Source: Rhodanobacter sp. MP7CTX1 (lineage in GTDB: Bacteria; Pseudomonadota; Gammaproteobacteria; Xanthomonadales; Rhodanobacteraceae). From it: a stretch of DNA of 64,000 bases. Where the stretch lies: positions 261,028 through 325,027 of the forward strand of contig NZ_JACHCN010000004.1 in the NCBI RefSeq assembly GCF_014205795.1, in the 5' to 3' direction. The notes under the pieces were generated by a model. It was given only the letters and a program-made list of their open reading frames with translations. It was not told the origin of the DNA and did no database searches. Position numbers and translations under genes: made by a program. This document shows, in pieces, positions 42,315-51,823 of the stretch. Within the stretch, counting starts at the first letter, position 1. Each line of letters starts with the position of its first letter.

Positions 42315-43205
42315 TCAGGCCTTGGCCGGGATGGGAGCGAGCGGCAACGTCGGTGCGTTGCGCGACAGGGCGAGCAGCCACAGGCCGACCACGATCAACG
42401 GCAGCGACTGCAGCTGTCCCATCGTCACCCAGCCGAATGCCAGGTAGCCTAATTGGGGATCCGGCAGCCGCACAAATTCCACCGCGACGCGGAAGCAGCC
42501 GTACAGCAACGCAAACAGGCCGGACACCAGGTAACGCGGCCGCGGCTTCATCGACACCAGCCAGATCACCACAAACAAGACCGCGCCTTCGAGCGCCATC
42601 TCATACAGCTCCGAGGGATGACGGGTCAGGCCGCCGAACTGCTGCAACTGCGGCAACAACGCAGGGTGGCTGTCGACGTAGGCCAGATCATCGGCGCGCG
42701 CATTCGGAAAAATCATGCCCCATGCCAACGCGGTGGGCTTGCCCCACAGCTCACCGTTGATGAAATTGCCCAGTCGTCCGAGACCCAGGCCGATCGGCAC
42801 CAACGGCGCCACGAAGTCCATCGTGTCGCAGAAATGTAGCCGATGCCGCCGCGACCACCACCAGCTGGCCGCCAGCACGCCGAGCAGACCGCCGTGGAAA
42901 CTCATGCCGCCGTCCCACACCCGGAACAGCGCCAGCGGCTCGCTCCAGATCCAGCGGATGCCGCCCGCGTAGTAGAACAGCATGTACCACAGGCGACCGC
43001 CGATGATCACGCCCAGCATGCCGTAGAAAAACAGGTCGCTCAGCGCGTCCCGACTCACCGGCAAGCGGCCGCGGCGGCGACGGTATTCGCCCAGCACGGC
43101 AACGCAGAGAAACCCGAGCAGATACATCAAGCCATACCAGTGCACCTGGATGGGGCCGAGGCCGAAGGCGACTGGGTTGAAATGGACAATGAATGGCTGC
43201 GTCAT
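42315..43205 (-). CDS. lgt: Prolipoprotein diacylglyceryl transferase
   Basis: 296 aa inner-membrane enzyme with seven transmembrane helices, adding diacylglycerol to lipobox Cys residues. Signature [19 protein letters not shown], the essential His in [11 protein letters not shown], and [11 protein letters not shown] 43205 begins [18 protein letters not shown], the standard N terminus; the longer upstream reading is repeat sequence. Substrates in this window include TssJ and LemA. Confidence 0.96.
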   Translation of the reverse strand: MTQPFIVHFNPVAFGLGPIQVHWYGLMYLLGFLCVAVLGEYRRRRGRLPVSRDALSDLFFYGMLGVIIGGRLWYMLFYYAGGIRWIWSEPLALFRVWDGGMSFHGGLLGVLAASWWWSRRHRLHFCDTMDFVAPLVPIGLGLGRLGNFINGELWGKPTALAWGMIFPNARADDLAYVDSHPALLPQLQQFGGLTRHPSELYEMALEGAVLFVVIWLVSMKPRPRYLVSGLFALLYGCFRVAVEFVRLPDPQLGYLAFGWVTMGQLQSLPLIVVGLWLLALSRNAPTLPLAPIPAKA

Positions 43206-43310
43206 GGAGTCTGGGCGGGCGGTAAAGGCCAAGTGTAACTGTGCGGCGTCGGTTGCTGCACTGCCTCGCGGCCCTGCGGCCCCACGCGATGAGCCGTGCT
43301 CGAGATGTGT

Positions 43311-43357
43311 CCCCTCCCCTCCTGGCGGGGGAGGGTTAGGGTGGGTCGCTTTTGGGC
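43311..43357. repeat. Family C repeat arm
   Basis: CCCCTCCCCTCCTGGCGGGG then GAGGGTTAGGGTGGGTCGC, about 105 bp upstream of lgt. Confidence 0.7.
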
Positions 43358-43455
43358 GTTGATGCAAGCTCGACCGACCCCTCTGAGTGCCCCCACGCGC
43401 TGGGAAAGGAGCGAAGTCGTCAACCCCGGGGGAATCTCGGAAGGCCGCCTTTGCT

Positions 43456-43540
43456 CGTCATCCCTGCGAAGGCAGGGACCCAGCGGCTTTCAGTTCTTGA
43501 CGAGCAAGGGCACTGGGTTCCTGCCTTCGCAGGAATGACG
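43456..43540. repeat. Inverted repeat pair, family F
   Basis: Arms CGTCATCCCTGCGAAGGCAG (43456-) and CTGCCTTCGCAGGAATGACG (ending 43540), with inner complementary ACCCAG.G and C.CTGGGT segments. It makes a long imperfect hairpin in the 416-bp gap 43206-43621, which holds no gene. Confidence 0.85.
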
Positions 43541-43621
43541 GGCTGGGGGAGTGGGCTATTCGAAGTAGCCACGGCTAGCCATGCGGGCTCGTCGTGCGGA
43601 CAGCCGGACAGCCGGAAAGCG

Positions 43622-44125
43622 TCAGAGCAGGATCGGCCGATCCGGCAGTTCGTCCGGATTGTCCGTGCCGTCGCTGGGGAAATGCTGCCTCAGCAGCGCA
43701 TGCGCGGCGGCAATGCCTTCGATACTGCCTTCACGCCATTGCCCGCGGGCGTAGCAGTCTCGCATGCGCACGCAGATCGCCTCCCATTCGGCCGCCGTTA
43801 CCCGTGCGGCGACGCCGCGGTCGGCGACGATCTCGATGCGGTGCTCGGCCATCAGCACGTAGAACAACACGCCGCTGTTGTGCTCGGTATCCCACACTCG
43901 CAGCTGGGCAAATACCTGCCGCGCGCGGGTCGGCGCGTCGAGGCCCTCAAGCACCGCCCACGGCGTCAGCCGTGACTCAATCGCGAAACGGACTTCACCC
44001 CGGTGCGAGCCTTCGCCAGCGGCGATCGCCGTGGTGATTTCGTCGAGCAGCGCGGGCGGAAAACGGCCATGCAATTGAAACCAGTGATTGAACAGATTGT
44101 TCAGCATTCGCTGCATGCGTGTCAT
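43622..44125 (-). CDS. TPM domain protein (YgcG-related), cytoplasmic-type
   Basis: 167 aa from the ATG that overlaps the upstream TGA (TGATG). A longer upstream frame is only the opposite-frame image of the Gly-rich tail of the preceding gene. The TPM fold is seen in LLDEITTAIAAGEGSHRGEVRFAIES and RVWDTEHNSGVLFYVLMAEHRIEIVADRGV. No signal peptide. Third gene of the lemA-TPM-TPM operon; this set is common in Proteobacteria, function unknown. Confidence 0.88.
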   Translation of the reverse strand: MTRMQRMLNNLFNHWFQLHGRFPPALLDEITTAIAAGEGSHRGEVRFAIESRLTPWAVLEGLDAPTRARQVFAQLRVWDTEHNSGVLFYVLMAEHRIEIVADRGVAARVTAAEWEAICVRMRDCYARGQWREGSIEGIAAAHALLRQHFPSDGTDNPDELPDRPILL

Positions 44126-45021
44126 CACCAGCTCCCCGAAGCACCGCCGCCACCGAAGCCGCCGCCACCGCCGCTGAATCCGCCGCCGCCACCACCACCG
44201 AAACCGCCGCCACCGCCGAAGCCACCACCGCCAAATCCACCGAAGCCACCCCAGCCACCACCGCCGATGGAGCGCCCCCCACCGCCGGGTAGCAACATCA
44301 GTGCGCCGCCGATCAGTGCGCCAAAAATGCCGGCACCCATTGAGACCAGCAGCCACAGCAGACCACCGGTAAGCACAGCACCCAGCGGCGCACGAACCCA
44401 TGCACCCGCGCGGCCTAGCAGGTTGCGCAAAAACAGCGCCACGAACACGCCGATAAACAAGCCGTTTTGAAACCCGAGACCGTGACGCTCCTCGCCGGGA
44501 GCGCCCTTCACCGGCGCCGGCAACGCCTCGCCATTGATCAGCAGTGTCAGCGCACCGACCGCGTCGCTGATACCACCGAAGTAGTCGTTGCTGCGGAATT
44601 TCGGTGCGATGTATTCGCGAATGATGCGCGCGCAGGCCGCATCGGGAATGGCGCCTTCCAGGCCGTAGCCCACTTCGATGCGTACTTGGTGATCGTCCTT
44701 GACGATCAGTAGAAACACGCCATCGTCGATACCCTTGCGACCGATCTTGTTCGCCTCGGCGACTGCCAGCGAATAGTCATCGATGTCCTGCTGCGCCGTG
44801 GTGCCCACCATCAGCACCACCAGCTGTGCACCCTTGGTTTTTTCCAGCGAGACCAGTTGCGCGTCCAGTTGATCGACCTGCGCCGCGGTCAGCGTGCCGG
44901 TGAGATCCGTCACATGCCGCGCCAGCTTCGGCACGGCATCGGCCGCATGCAGCAGGGCCGGCGACAGCAACGCCATCGCCAGCACGAGCAACAGGCGCGG
45001 AAAGCGCCGAAACATCATCAA
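44125..45021 (-). CDS. TPM domain membrane protein with Gly-rich tail (YgcG family)
   Basis: 298 aa. Signal peptide (about 5-27), TPM domain in residues 30-165 (HVTDLTGTLTAAQVDQLDAQL, GVFLLIVKDDHQVRIEVGYGLEGAIPD), then one or two transmembrane helices (about 195-245). The last 55 residues are almost all Gly with Phe and Ser, ending GGGGASGSW. That tail is usual in YgcG proteins and accounts for the strongly biased bases at 44130-44290. ATGA-linked to lemA. Confidence 0.9.
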   Translation of the reverse strand: MMMFRRFPRLLLVLAMALLSPALLHAADAVPKLARHVTDLTGTLTAAQVDQLDAQLVSLEKTKGAQLVVLMVGTTAQQDIDDYSLAVAEANKIGRKGIDDGVFLLIVKDDHQVRIEVGYGLEGAIPDAACARIIREYIAPKFRSNDYFGGISDAVGALTLLINGEALPAPVKGAPGEERHGLGFQNGLFIGVFVALFLRNLLGRAGAWVRAPLGAVLTGGLLWLLVSMGAGIFGALIGGALMLLPGGGGRSIGGGGWGGFGGFGGGGFGGGGGFGGGGGGGFSGGGGGFGGGGASGSW

Positions 45022-45638
45022 TGCGCCGAGGCGGCGGGCGCCGGTGCGCTGTTGCCGAAGTCCACCGTCGGTGCGGTGGAAATCGCTTTCTCGTTTTCCA
45101 CGCTGAAGTTTGGCTTCACCTGATAGCCGAACATTTTCGCGGTGAGATTGTTCGGGAACGTGCGGATCATCGAGTTGTAGTCCTGTACCGAGGACACGTA
45201 ACGGTTGCGCGCCACCGTAATGCGGTTCTCGGTACCTTCCAGCTGGGCCTGCAGGTTCTGGAACAAGCCGTCGGCCTTGAGGTTGGGGTAGTTCTCGCTG
45301 ACCACCATCAGCCGCGACAGCGCATTGCCCAATTCACCCTGTGCGGCCTGGAATTTCGCCAGCGCGGCCGGATCGTTCGCCAGCTCCGGCGTCACCTGGA
45401 CGCTGCCGACCTTCGCACGGGCATTGGTCACTTCGGTGAACACTTTTTCCTCGTGTTGGGCGTAACCCTTCACCGTGTTGACCAGGTTGGGCACCAGGTC
45501 GGAACGACGCTGATACTGGTTGAGCACTTCAGACCAGGCTGCCTTGACTGCTTCGTCCTGTCGCTGGATGGCGTTGTAGCCACAGCCGGCAACGCTGAAG
45601 GCCAGCAACAACAGCACGAGATTGCGAAGAAATTTCAT
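45018..45638 (-). CDS. lemA: LemA family protein, putative lipoprotein
   Basis: 206 aa. N terminus FLRNLVLLLLAFSVAGCGYNAIQ is a lipobox (VAGC), so it is likely lipid-anchored. The LemA helical domain follows: AVKAAWSEVLNQYQRRSDLVPNLVNTVKGYAQHEEKVF and ENRITVARNRYVSSVQDYNSMIRTFPNNL. A usual partner of TPM proteins. Role unknown. Confidence 0.93.
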   Translation of the reverse strand: MKFLRNLVLLLLAFSVAGCGYNAIQRQDEAVKAAWSEVLNQYQRRSDLVPNLVNTVKGYAQHEEKVFTEVTNARAKVGSVQVTPELANDPAALAKFQAAQGELGNALSRLMVVSENYPNLKADGLFQNLQAQLEGTENRITVARNRYVSSVQDYNSMIRTFPNNLTAKMFGYQVKPNFSVENEKAISTAPTVDFGNSAPAPAASAH

Positions 45639-45725
45639 GGGGTCGCTCCGATCCGGTGGAAGACCATTCCATCATCCCATATCTGCTCGCCGCATCGCGA
45701 CGGGCCTGGACAGCGAAGACCCGGC

Positions 45726-46100
45726 TCAGCCGAGCAGACGCGGACCGAGGATCAGGCCCCAGCTAAGCACCACCAGCACCAGCAGCAGGAAGACCGCCGC
45801 CGAACCCATGTCCTTGGCGCGGCCAGCCAGTTCGTGGAATTCCGGGCTGACCTTGTCGACCACCGCCTCGATCGCCGAATTGAGCAGCTCGGCCGACAGC
45901 ACGAGGATCGACGGGAAAACCAGCGCGAGTTTTTCCAGCGCACCATGCCCCAGCCACAGGCCGAGCGGAATCAGCACGATCGCCAGGCTGGCTTCAAGCC
46001 GGAACGACGCCTCATGCCGCCAGCCAGCCCTGAAGCCTTTCATCGACCACTGGAACGCCATCCAGAGTTGCTTCGGACCGCGAAAACCTTCGGCTGCCAT
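45726..46100 (-). CDS. dgkA: Diacylglycerol kinase
   Basis: 124 aa, close to E. coli DgkA length, with three transmembrane helices. The family motif is ELLNSAIEAVVDKVSPEFHELAGRAKDMGSAAVF. Phosphorylates diacylglycerol from periplasmic glucan and LPS modification, returning it to phospholipid synthesis. Standing alone, 90 bp after lemA. Confidence 0.95.
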   Translation of the reverse strand: MAAEGFRGPKQLWMAFQWSMKGFRAGWRHEASFRLEASLAIVLIPLGLWLGHGALEKLALVFPSILVLSAELLNSAIEAVVDKVSPEFHELAGRAKDMGSAAVFLLLVLVVLSWGLILGPRLLG

Positions 46101-46114
46101 TTCGACGCGACCGC

Positions 46115-46225
46115 TCAGGCAGCAGCCGGCAGCGACTGCCCGGCATCAAGATGGAAGGTACGCCCGGCGACGAAAATCCAGGCCGTCGTCAAGGGGCTCG
46201 ACTGCAAAAGCTCGGTGATCGGCAT
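46115..46225 (-). CDS. Possible small protein upstream of dgkA
   Basis: 36-codon frame ending 14 bp before dgkA, with GGAG about 11 nt upstream of its ATG. It begins MPITELLQSSPLTTAWIFVA. No family recognised. It could be a leader-type peptide or chance. The rest of the 46101-46484 gap shows only the inverted repeat below. Confidence 0.25.
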   Translation of the reverse strand: MPITELLQSSPLTTAWIFVAGRTFHLDAGQSLPAAA

Positions 46226-46413
46226 CCTGGGGCAAGCTCCGGAAAGCGGGCGGGCACAAGCGGGCAATGATGCCACAAGCGTCGATGCCGCAAGCGGCCG
46301 GGGCCTCTTTATCACATGCGGAGCAGTGCTGATGGGCGCAAATCGTAACTTTTTGTCATGCCGCAGTGCAGCTACACCGGAATGACGAATAGGTTACGCT
46401 TCAGCGGTTGTAG

Positions 46414-46438
46414 CCCGTTCAGGGTTGCAGTGAACGGG
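46414..46438. promoter_or_regulatory. Inverted repeat upstream of the peptide transporter
   Basis: CCCGTTCA and TGAACGGG with a 9-nt spacer, about 47 bp before the transporter start. It could be an operator or a leader hairpin. Confidence 0.35.
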
Positions 46439-46484
46439 TAGCGCCGAGGCGCCGCCATGATTTGAATCACGCACGGAAAAGAGT

Positions 46485-48044
46485 ATGGCAATTCAGAATC
46501 CGCCGGTCTCCCAGAATCGCTCCTTCAGCACAGTCTTCCTGATCGAGATGTGGGAGCGCTTCGGCTTTTACGGCATGCAGGTATTGATGGTCACCTACAT
46601 GATGAAGAAGCTTGGCTTCATCGATACCAAGGCCAACCTGGTCTGGGGCGCAGCAGCGGCATTGATCTATGCCACACCGGCGATCGGCGGCTGGGTTGGC
46701 GACAAGTTGATCGGCACGCGTCGCACCATGCTGATCGGTGCGGTGGTTTTGACTCTCGGCTATGCGATGTTGTGGATCCCGACCAACAACGCTTACTTTC
46801 TGTATGTCGCTCTGGGCGTGATCGTCGTGGGTAACGGCTTCTTCAAGCCGAACGCCGGCAACCTTGTGCGCAAGATCTATGAGGGTGACGACACCCGCAT
46901 CGACAGCGCATTCACCATCTACTACATGGCCGTGAATCTCGGCTCAATGTTTTCGATGACGCTGACGCCGCTGATCCGCGACTACGTAGGTGCACGCTAC
47001 GGCGACGAGCTGGGTTGGCACACCGCATTCGGTGTCTGCGCGGTCGGCCTGCTGCTGGGTCTCGGCAACTACATACTGATGTACCGGACGCTTGCACACG
47101 TCGGATCACCGGCAGATGAAAAGCCTTTGAATCTTGGCAAAGCAGCCGGGATTTTCGTCGCAGCAGTTGGCATGGTGTTTATCGCCGCTGCCATCCTGCA
47201 AAGTCTGTTGATCGCCAAAGTCTGCGTGTACGCGGCCGGCGTCGTTATCCTCGGCATCTTTTTCCACTTGATCCGAAGCAGCCAGAAGAACGAACGTGCC
47301 GGTCTGATCGCCGCGCTGGTCTTGACCGTGCAGACGATCTTTTTCTTCATCTTCTACGCTCAGATGGCGACCTCGCTGAACCTGTTCGCGCAGCACAACG
47401 TCGATCTTTCGTTCAACATCTTCGGCTTCCATTTGTTCAACTGGATTCCCGAGCAGTACCAGAATCTGAATGCGATCTGGATCGTGCTGCTCAGTCCGGT
47501 GTTGGTACTCATCTACAACACACTTGGTCGGATCGGCAAGGATCCATCGGTAGCCATCAAGTTCGCTTTTGGCTTTGCTGCCGTCGCGCTGGGCTTCTTC
47601 ATTTACGGCGTCGGTGCGCTGGGTGCGGTCAACGGCCAGGTTTCGTCGTGGATCATGGTGTGGGGCTACGGCCTTTATTCCCTAGGCGAGCTGCTGGTCA
47701 GCGGCCTCGGGCTGGCGATGATCGCCCGCTACGTGCCCTCGCGCATGGGCGGCTTCATGATGGGCGCCTACTTCGTAGCCGTCGGCATCTCGCAGTACCT
47801 GGGCAGTGTGGTGGCGAACGGCGCGCACATTCCGGACAACATCACCAACCCGGTCGAATCGCTGGTGATCTATACCCATCTTTTCAACATCCTCGGCTTC
47901 GTCGGCCTGGCCTGCACGGGTGTCGCGCTGGGGATACTGCCGCTGATGAAAAAGCTGTCGACCGGCCATGCCGACGCGGCCGCCAGCCATGTCCCGCTGC
48001 CGGCTGTTCGCAGTGAGGAATTCGACACGCCACCGCTGCACTGA
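46485..48044 (+). CDS. POT/PTR family proton-dependent peptide transporter
   Basis: 519 aa, about 14 transmembrane helices. POT signatures are IEMWERFGFYGMQVLMVTYM (the ExxERF-type motif), GGWVGDKLIGTRRTMLIGA, and FTIYYMAVNLGSMFSMTL (PTR2 signature). Imports di- and tripeptides with protons. Gene stands alone with AAAAGAG before the ATG. Fits an organism rich in exported peptidases, such as the S9 enzyme at 18-20 kb. Confidence 0.94.
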   Translation: MAIQNPPVSQNRSFSTVFLIEMWERFGFYGMQVLMVTYMMKKLGFIDTKANLVWGAAAALIYATPAIGGWVGDKLIGTRRTMLIGAVVLTLGYAMLWIPTNNAYFLYVALGVIVVGNGFFKPNAGNLVRKIYEGDDTRIDSAFTIYYMAVNLGSMFSMTLTPLIRDYVGARYGDELGWHTAFGVCAVGLLLGLGNYILMYRTLAHVGSPADEKPLNLGKAAGIFVAAVGMVFIAAAILQSLLIAKVCVYAAGVVILGIFFHLIRSSQKNERAGLIAALVLTVQTIFFFIFYAQMATSLNLFAQHNVDLSFNIFGFHLFNWIPEQYQNLNAIWIVLLSPVLVLIYNTLGRIGKDPSVAIKFAFGFAAVALGFFIYGVGALGAVNGQVSSWIMVWGYGLYSLGELLVSGLGLAMIARYVPSRMGGFMMGAYFVAVGISQYLGSVVANGAHIPDNITNPVESLVIYTHLFNILGFVGLACTGVALGILPLMKKLSTGHADAAASHVPLPAVRSEEFDTPPLH

Positions 48045-48139
48045 GAGCCCTCCATGGACTGAGAACCCTCCGTGCGTTGCCATTTAGCCGCCGTGCAACG
48101 CACGGCGGTTTCCTGCAGGTTCCGAGCGAGCAAGCCGGG

Positions 48140-49423
48140 ATGATCGCCATGCCGCACCGACCCGCACAACGCATTGGTCCCTTCGCACTGGCGCGCACAC
48201 TGGCCTGGCTCAGGCTGTGCGCGATCGCCGGGCAAAGCGTGGCGGTGCTGGTGTGTGCCTGGTGGATGCAGCTGGAGATCCCGCTGTTGCCGCTGCTGGT
48301 CGGCATCGGCCTGCTCGCGGTGTTTTCAGTGTTTGCCGCGTGGCGGCTCACCCAGCCCTGGCCGGTGCGTGAGTGGGAAACCGTCGGCCATATCGCCGTC
48401 GACACGCTGGTATTGGGGTATTTGTTGTATTTCACCGGCGGCGCCAGCAATCCGTTCATCACCCTGCTGCTGGTACCGATCGCACTCAGTGCGGCGGCGC
48501 TGTCAGTGCGTGCCATTCTGGCGGTATCCGCGCTGGCCGGTTTCGCCTACCTGGTGCTGCTGTACTGGCATGTGCCGTTGCCGATGCCGATGCACGACGA
48601 ATCGCATGGCGGCTTTTCGCTGCATGTGGCGGGCATGGGCGTGAACTTCGTCATCAGCGCGCTGCTGCTGGGCTTTTTCATCAATCGGCTGGCCTACGCA
48701 TTGCGCGGACAGCAGCTTGAAGTGCAGCGCGTGCGCGAGCGTGCGCTGCGCGATGAGGGCATCCTGGCCATCGCCACCCAGGCTGCCGGGGCCGCGCACG
48801 AGCTCAATACGCCGCTGTCCACGATGCGCACGCTGTTGCCCGAACTGCGTCGCGAACATGCCGGCGATGCGTTGCTGGCAGAGGATCTGAAACTGCTTGA
48901 GGGTCAGGTGGATCGTTGCCGAACGATCCTTCGTGAAATGGTCGCGTTCGGCAAGGCGCAGCTCTCGCAGGAACCGGAACGGCTCAGCGTGACGCAGTTC
49001 ATCCACGGCTGCCTGGAGCGCTTCCAGTTGCTGCGCCCGGAAGCCGAAGTCACCCTGAGCATGGATGAGGGCACCTCGCACACCGTGCTGCGCACGCCGC
49101 CTGGCCTGCGTCATGCGCTGATCAACCTGCTCAACAACGCCGCCGACGCCTCGGCCAGTCGCGACTCCAACGCAGTGGCCTTGCTGGTGCTGCGCGAGGG
49201 TGGCTGGCTGCAGTTGAGCGTGCGCGATCATGGCCCCGGCTTTGCCTCCACGGGCGAGCTTGCGCTGCTCGGCCAGTCGCAAAAGCAAAGCGGCCTTGGC
49301 ATTGGCCTGGCCTTGGCCGAGGCCACTGCCGAGCGCCTGAACGGCGAGCTGATCGCCGGTAATACCGAGCACGGTGCCGAAGTGTGCCTGCGGCTGCCGC
49401 TGGCAGTCATCGCCGACCACTAG
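48140..49423 (+). CDS. regB: RegB/PrrB-type redox-sensing histidine kinase
   Basis: 427 aa from ATG 48140; ATG 48149 is equally possible. Six transmembrane helices (about 25-195). The second periplasmic-side loop has GGASNPF (residues 100-106), the quinone-binding GGxxNPF motif of RegB. The H-box is AAGAAHELNTPLSTMRTLLPEL with His220, and the kinase domain has LLNNAADAS, RDHGPGF and GLGIGLALAEATAERLNG. Senses the quinone pool redox state. The redox Cys of the RegB linker is not evident. Followed by its regulator. Confidence 0.92.
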   Translation: MIAMPHRPAQRIGPFALARTLAWLRLCAIAGQSVAVLVCAWWMQLEIPLLPLLVGIGLLAVFSVFAAWRLTQPWPVREWETVGHIAVDTLVLGYLLYFTGGASNPFITLLLVPIALSAAALSVRAILAVSALAGFAYLVLLYWHVPLPMPMHDESHGGFSLHVAGMGVNFVISALLLGFFINRLAYALRGQQLEVQRVRERALRDEGILAIATQAAGAAHELNTPLSTMRTLLPELRREHAGDALLAEDLKLLEGQVDRCRTILREMVAFGKAQLSQEPERLSVTQFIHGCLERFQLLRPEAEVTLSMDEGTSHTVLRTPPGLRHALINLLNNAADASASRDSNAVALLVLREGGWLQLSVRDHGPGFASTGELALLGQSQKQSGLGIGLALAEATAERLNGELIAGNTEHGAEVCLRLPLAVIADH

Positions 49424-49525
49424 CGTCCGTCCGGAGGCTCCGCGGCCTGCGACACGACGCCACACGTGCAAGCGATGTCGCATCCGGCAAGAATGGGCAC
49501 TGATCCACTGCGAGGAAACGCTGCG

Positions 49526-50107
49526 ATGACCGAGCTACCGCAAACCGTCACGGCGCGTCCGCTGCTCCTGGTCGACGATGACGCCACCTTCGTGCGCGTG
49601 CTGGCGCGCGCACTCAGCTCACGTGGTTTTGAGGTGATCACCGCGACCAACTTCGACGAGGCGCGTGCGCTGACGCGCCGGCATCAGCCGCGTTACTGCG
49701 TGCTCGATCTCAAGCTTGGTGAAGAAAACGGCCTGCGCCTGATTCCCGAGCTGCACGCGCTGGTACCCGACCTGCGCGTGTTGCTGCTGACCGGCTACGC
49801 CTCGATCGCCACCGCCGTGGAAGCGATCAAGCGTGGCGCCCACGACTACCTGTCCAAGCCGGTCGATGCCGACGCCGTCGTGCGGGCGCTGCTGGATGGC
49901 GACAACGCGGACATCGACGACACCGATCCACCCGACGCCCCCGAAGCGCCACTGGCACTGCGCCGGCTGGAGTGGGAGCACATCCAGCGTGTGCTGACAG
50001 AGTGCGATGGCAACATTTCCGAAACCGCCCGCCGGCTTGGGATGCACCGCCGCACTTTGCAGCGCAAGCTGAGCAAGCACCCAGTGCGCGAGCGGCCCGA
50101 ACAGTAG
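49526..50107 (+). CDS. regA: RegA/PrrA/ActR-type response regulator
   Basis: 193 aa from ATG 49526, with GAGGAAA about 8-14 nt upstream. Receiver domain: DDD near the start, phospho-acceptor Asp61 in YCVLDLKLGEENGLRLIPEL, TGYASIATAVEAIKRGAHDYLSKP. A short proline-rich linker precedes a Fis-type helix-turn-helix (NISETARRLGMHRRTLQRKLSK). With RegB it forms a global redox regulator; likely targets include respiratory genes. Confidence 0.93.
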   Translation: MTELPQTVTARPLLLVDDDATFVRVLARALSSRGFEVITATNFDEARALTRRHQPRYCVLDLKLGEENGLRLIPELHALVPDLRVLLLTGYASIATAVEAIKRGAHDYLSKPVDADAVVRALLDGDNADIDDTDPPDAPEAPLALRRLEWEHIQRVLTECDGNISETARRLGMHRRTLQRKLSKHPVRERPEQ

Positions 50108-50222
50108 GTTTTTGCTGCAGGCGAATGCAGCGTCTTCGCCTGTCAAGAGCTTAAGGTCGCCGGGTTACTCGCTCCGCACGCCCCTGCGGGGCCGCTCCTG
50201 GAGCGTTCTGCGCGCTTTGCGC

Positions 50223-50545
50223 TTGTCCTGCCTTCGCAGGGACGACGAGCTTGGTCACGAGTCGTTTGAGCCTGCCCGCCTTTGCCCCTCCCCCTGCTTG
50301 CAGGGGAGGTTGGGAGGGGGTGGCTTTTGATCTTCGCCGCGAAGAGCGACCCCACCCCAACCCTCCCCTGCAAGCAGTAGAGGGAGCAAATCTGCATTGC
50401 CGAGCCTCGAGGTCAAACCTTTTCGAAGCTGCCCGCCGTTGTCCCTCCCCCTGCATGCAGGGGGAGGTTGGGAGAGGGTGGCTTTTGATTCTCGCCGTAA
50501 GGAGCGACCCCACCCCAGCCCTCCCCTGCAAGCAGGGGAGGGAGG
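50223..50545. repeat. Tandem block of family F and C repeats
   Basis: A family F arm (about 50224-50245) is followed by two successive C pairs (about 50279-50375 and 50444-50545). In each pair an arm CCCTCCCCCTGCTTGCAGGG with GGCTTTTGAT on the inner side faces an inverted arm. The two pairs are near-copies, separated by a GAGGTCAAACC / GAGATCAAGCC flank also seen twice, so the unit has been tandemly duplicated. No gene is present in 50108-50612. Confidence 0.8.
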
Positions 50546-50612
50546 CAAGCCTTTAGGTCAGGGCTCGAGATCAAGCCTTGCGGCATCGAGGCGTGGTCCC
50601 ACCCGTCGAAAA

Positions 50613-51665
50613 TCAGGGTTGCTCGCCACTGTCCGCTGGAGCTGGTGCCGGTGGTTCGGCGATGCCGTCGTCTTCATCGCCGTAGATCGCCACATGCGGC
50701 ACGCCGTCGGCGCTGATCCAGCCGCGGTACATGCCATCGGTATTGAACGGGATCGCAATATGGCCTTCCGCGTCCAGCGCGATGGCGCCGCCGTTGCCGC
50801 CCATCGAGGGGATCTCCTGGTTGATCACTTCGGCGGCGGCAAGTTTGAGTGGCTCACGCATCTGGGTCACCTTCATGCAGATTTCGTGTGCGGCCACCGT
50901 ACGAATATAGAACTCGCCCCAGCCGGTGCCGGACACCGCACAACCGGCGTTCGCATAGGTGCCGGCGCCGATGATCGGCGAATCGCCGATGCGTCCCCAG
51001 CGCTTGTCAGTCATGCCTCCGGTGGAGGTGCCGGCGGCGAGATGGCCTTCTGAATCCAGCGCCACCGCGCCGACCGTACCGAAATGTTTGGCCGTCTCCA
51101 CGTTCGCATGCGGCTGCTTTGCGGCGTCTTCCTTCAAGGCTTTTTGCAGTTGTTGCCAACGCTCCTCGGTACGAAAATACGAAGGATCGATCAGTGGCAT
51201 GCCGACGCTTTGCGCAAACGCCTCCGCCCCCTCCCCGGCCAGCATCACGTGCGATGACTTTTCCATCACGGCGCGCGCCAGCAGGATCGGGTTTTTGATC
51301 CGCTGCACATCCGCCACTGAACCAGCGCGCAGCGTGTTGCCATCCATGATCGCCGCGTCCATCTCGTTCTTGCCGTCGTGGGTGAATACGGATCCCTTGC
51401 CAGCATTGAAATTCGGATCGTCCTCGAGCACGGCGATCGCTGCCGTCACGGCGTCGAGCGCCGGCTTGCCTGCCTTGAGCTGGGCATAGCCGTCCCGCAA
51501 CGCCAGGGTCAACGCAGCGCGCACCGCCTTCTCACGGGCCGGCGTCATGTCGCGCTTGATCACGCCGGCGCCCCCATGGATCACCAGGACGGGCGAGACA
51601 GCGGCATGGCTCATGGTGGCAATTCCGAAGGTGGCAAGAGCAACGAACAGGCGGTGCAATTTCAC
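50613..51665 (-). CDS. Isoaspartyl peptidase/L-asparaginase, Ntn-hydrolase, exported
   Basis: 350 aa starting at GTG 51665 just before a signal peptide (VKLHRLFVALATFGIATMSHAA). N-terminal VLVIHGGAGVIKRDMTP and PNFNAGKGSVFTHDGKNEMDAAIM. Autocleavage releases the nucleophile Thr in HFGTVGAVALDSEGHLAAGTSTGGMTDKRWGRIGDSP, followed by GTGWGEFYIRT. The type (IaaA/EcAIII) removes N-terminal beta-aspartyl residues. The longer upstream reading lacks sense. Divergent from the CoA-transferase with a 158-bp gap. Confidence 0.92.
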   Translation of the reverse strand: MKLHRLFVALATFGIATMSHAAVSPVLVIHGGAGVIKRDMTPAREKAVRAALTLALRDGYAQLKAGKPALDAVTAAIAVLEDDPNFNAGKGSVFTHDGKNEMDAAIMDGNTLRAGSVADVQRIKNPILLARAVMEKSSHVMLAGEGAEAFAQSVGMPLIDPSYFRTEERWQQLQKALKEDAAKQPHANVETAKHFGTVGAVALDSEGHLAAGTSTGGMTDKRWGRIGDSPIIGAGTYANAGCAVSGTGWGEFYIRTVAAHEICMKVTQMREPLKLAAAEVINQEIPSMGGNGGAIALDAEGHIAIPFNTDGMYRGWISADGVPHVAIYGDEDDGIAEPPAPAPADSGEQP

Positions 51666-51823
51666 TTCTCTATCCCCAAAAGCAACACGGCGAGTATAGC
51701 GAGCCACATTGCCATGCTTGATGACAACAGCCCCTGCCCGCCTGCGCGAACTTGCTACAGGAACGACCGGGCCCAATCCATCGTATCCTTGACAGCTGAC
51801 TCTCCCTGCAGGAAGGCATAGCA

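Noticed and set aside
44126-44401. Trp/Arg-rich N-terminal extension of the second TPM gene
   Set aside because: It lies in another frame of the upstream gene's Gly codons; the TGATG overlap gives a normal start at 44125.
44003-44470. Plus-strand ORF rich in poly-proline
   Set aside because: It is the antisense image of the Gly-rich tail of the TPM protein; no ribosome-binding site or family.
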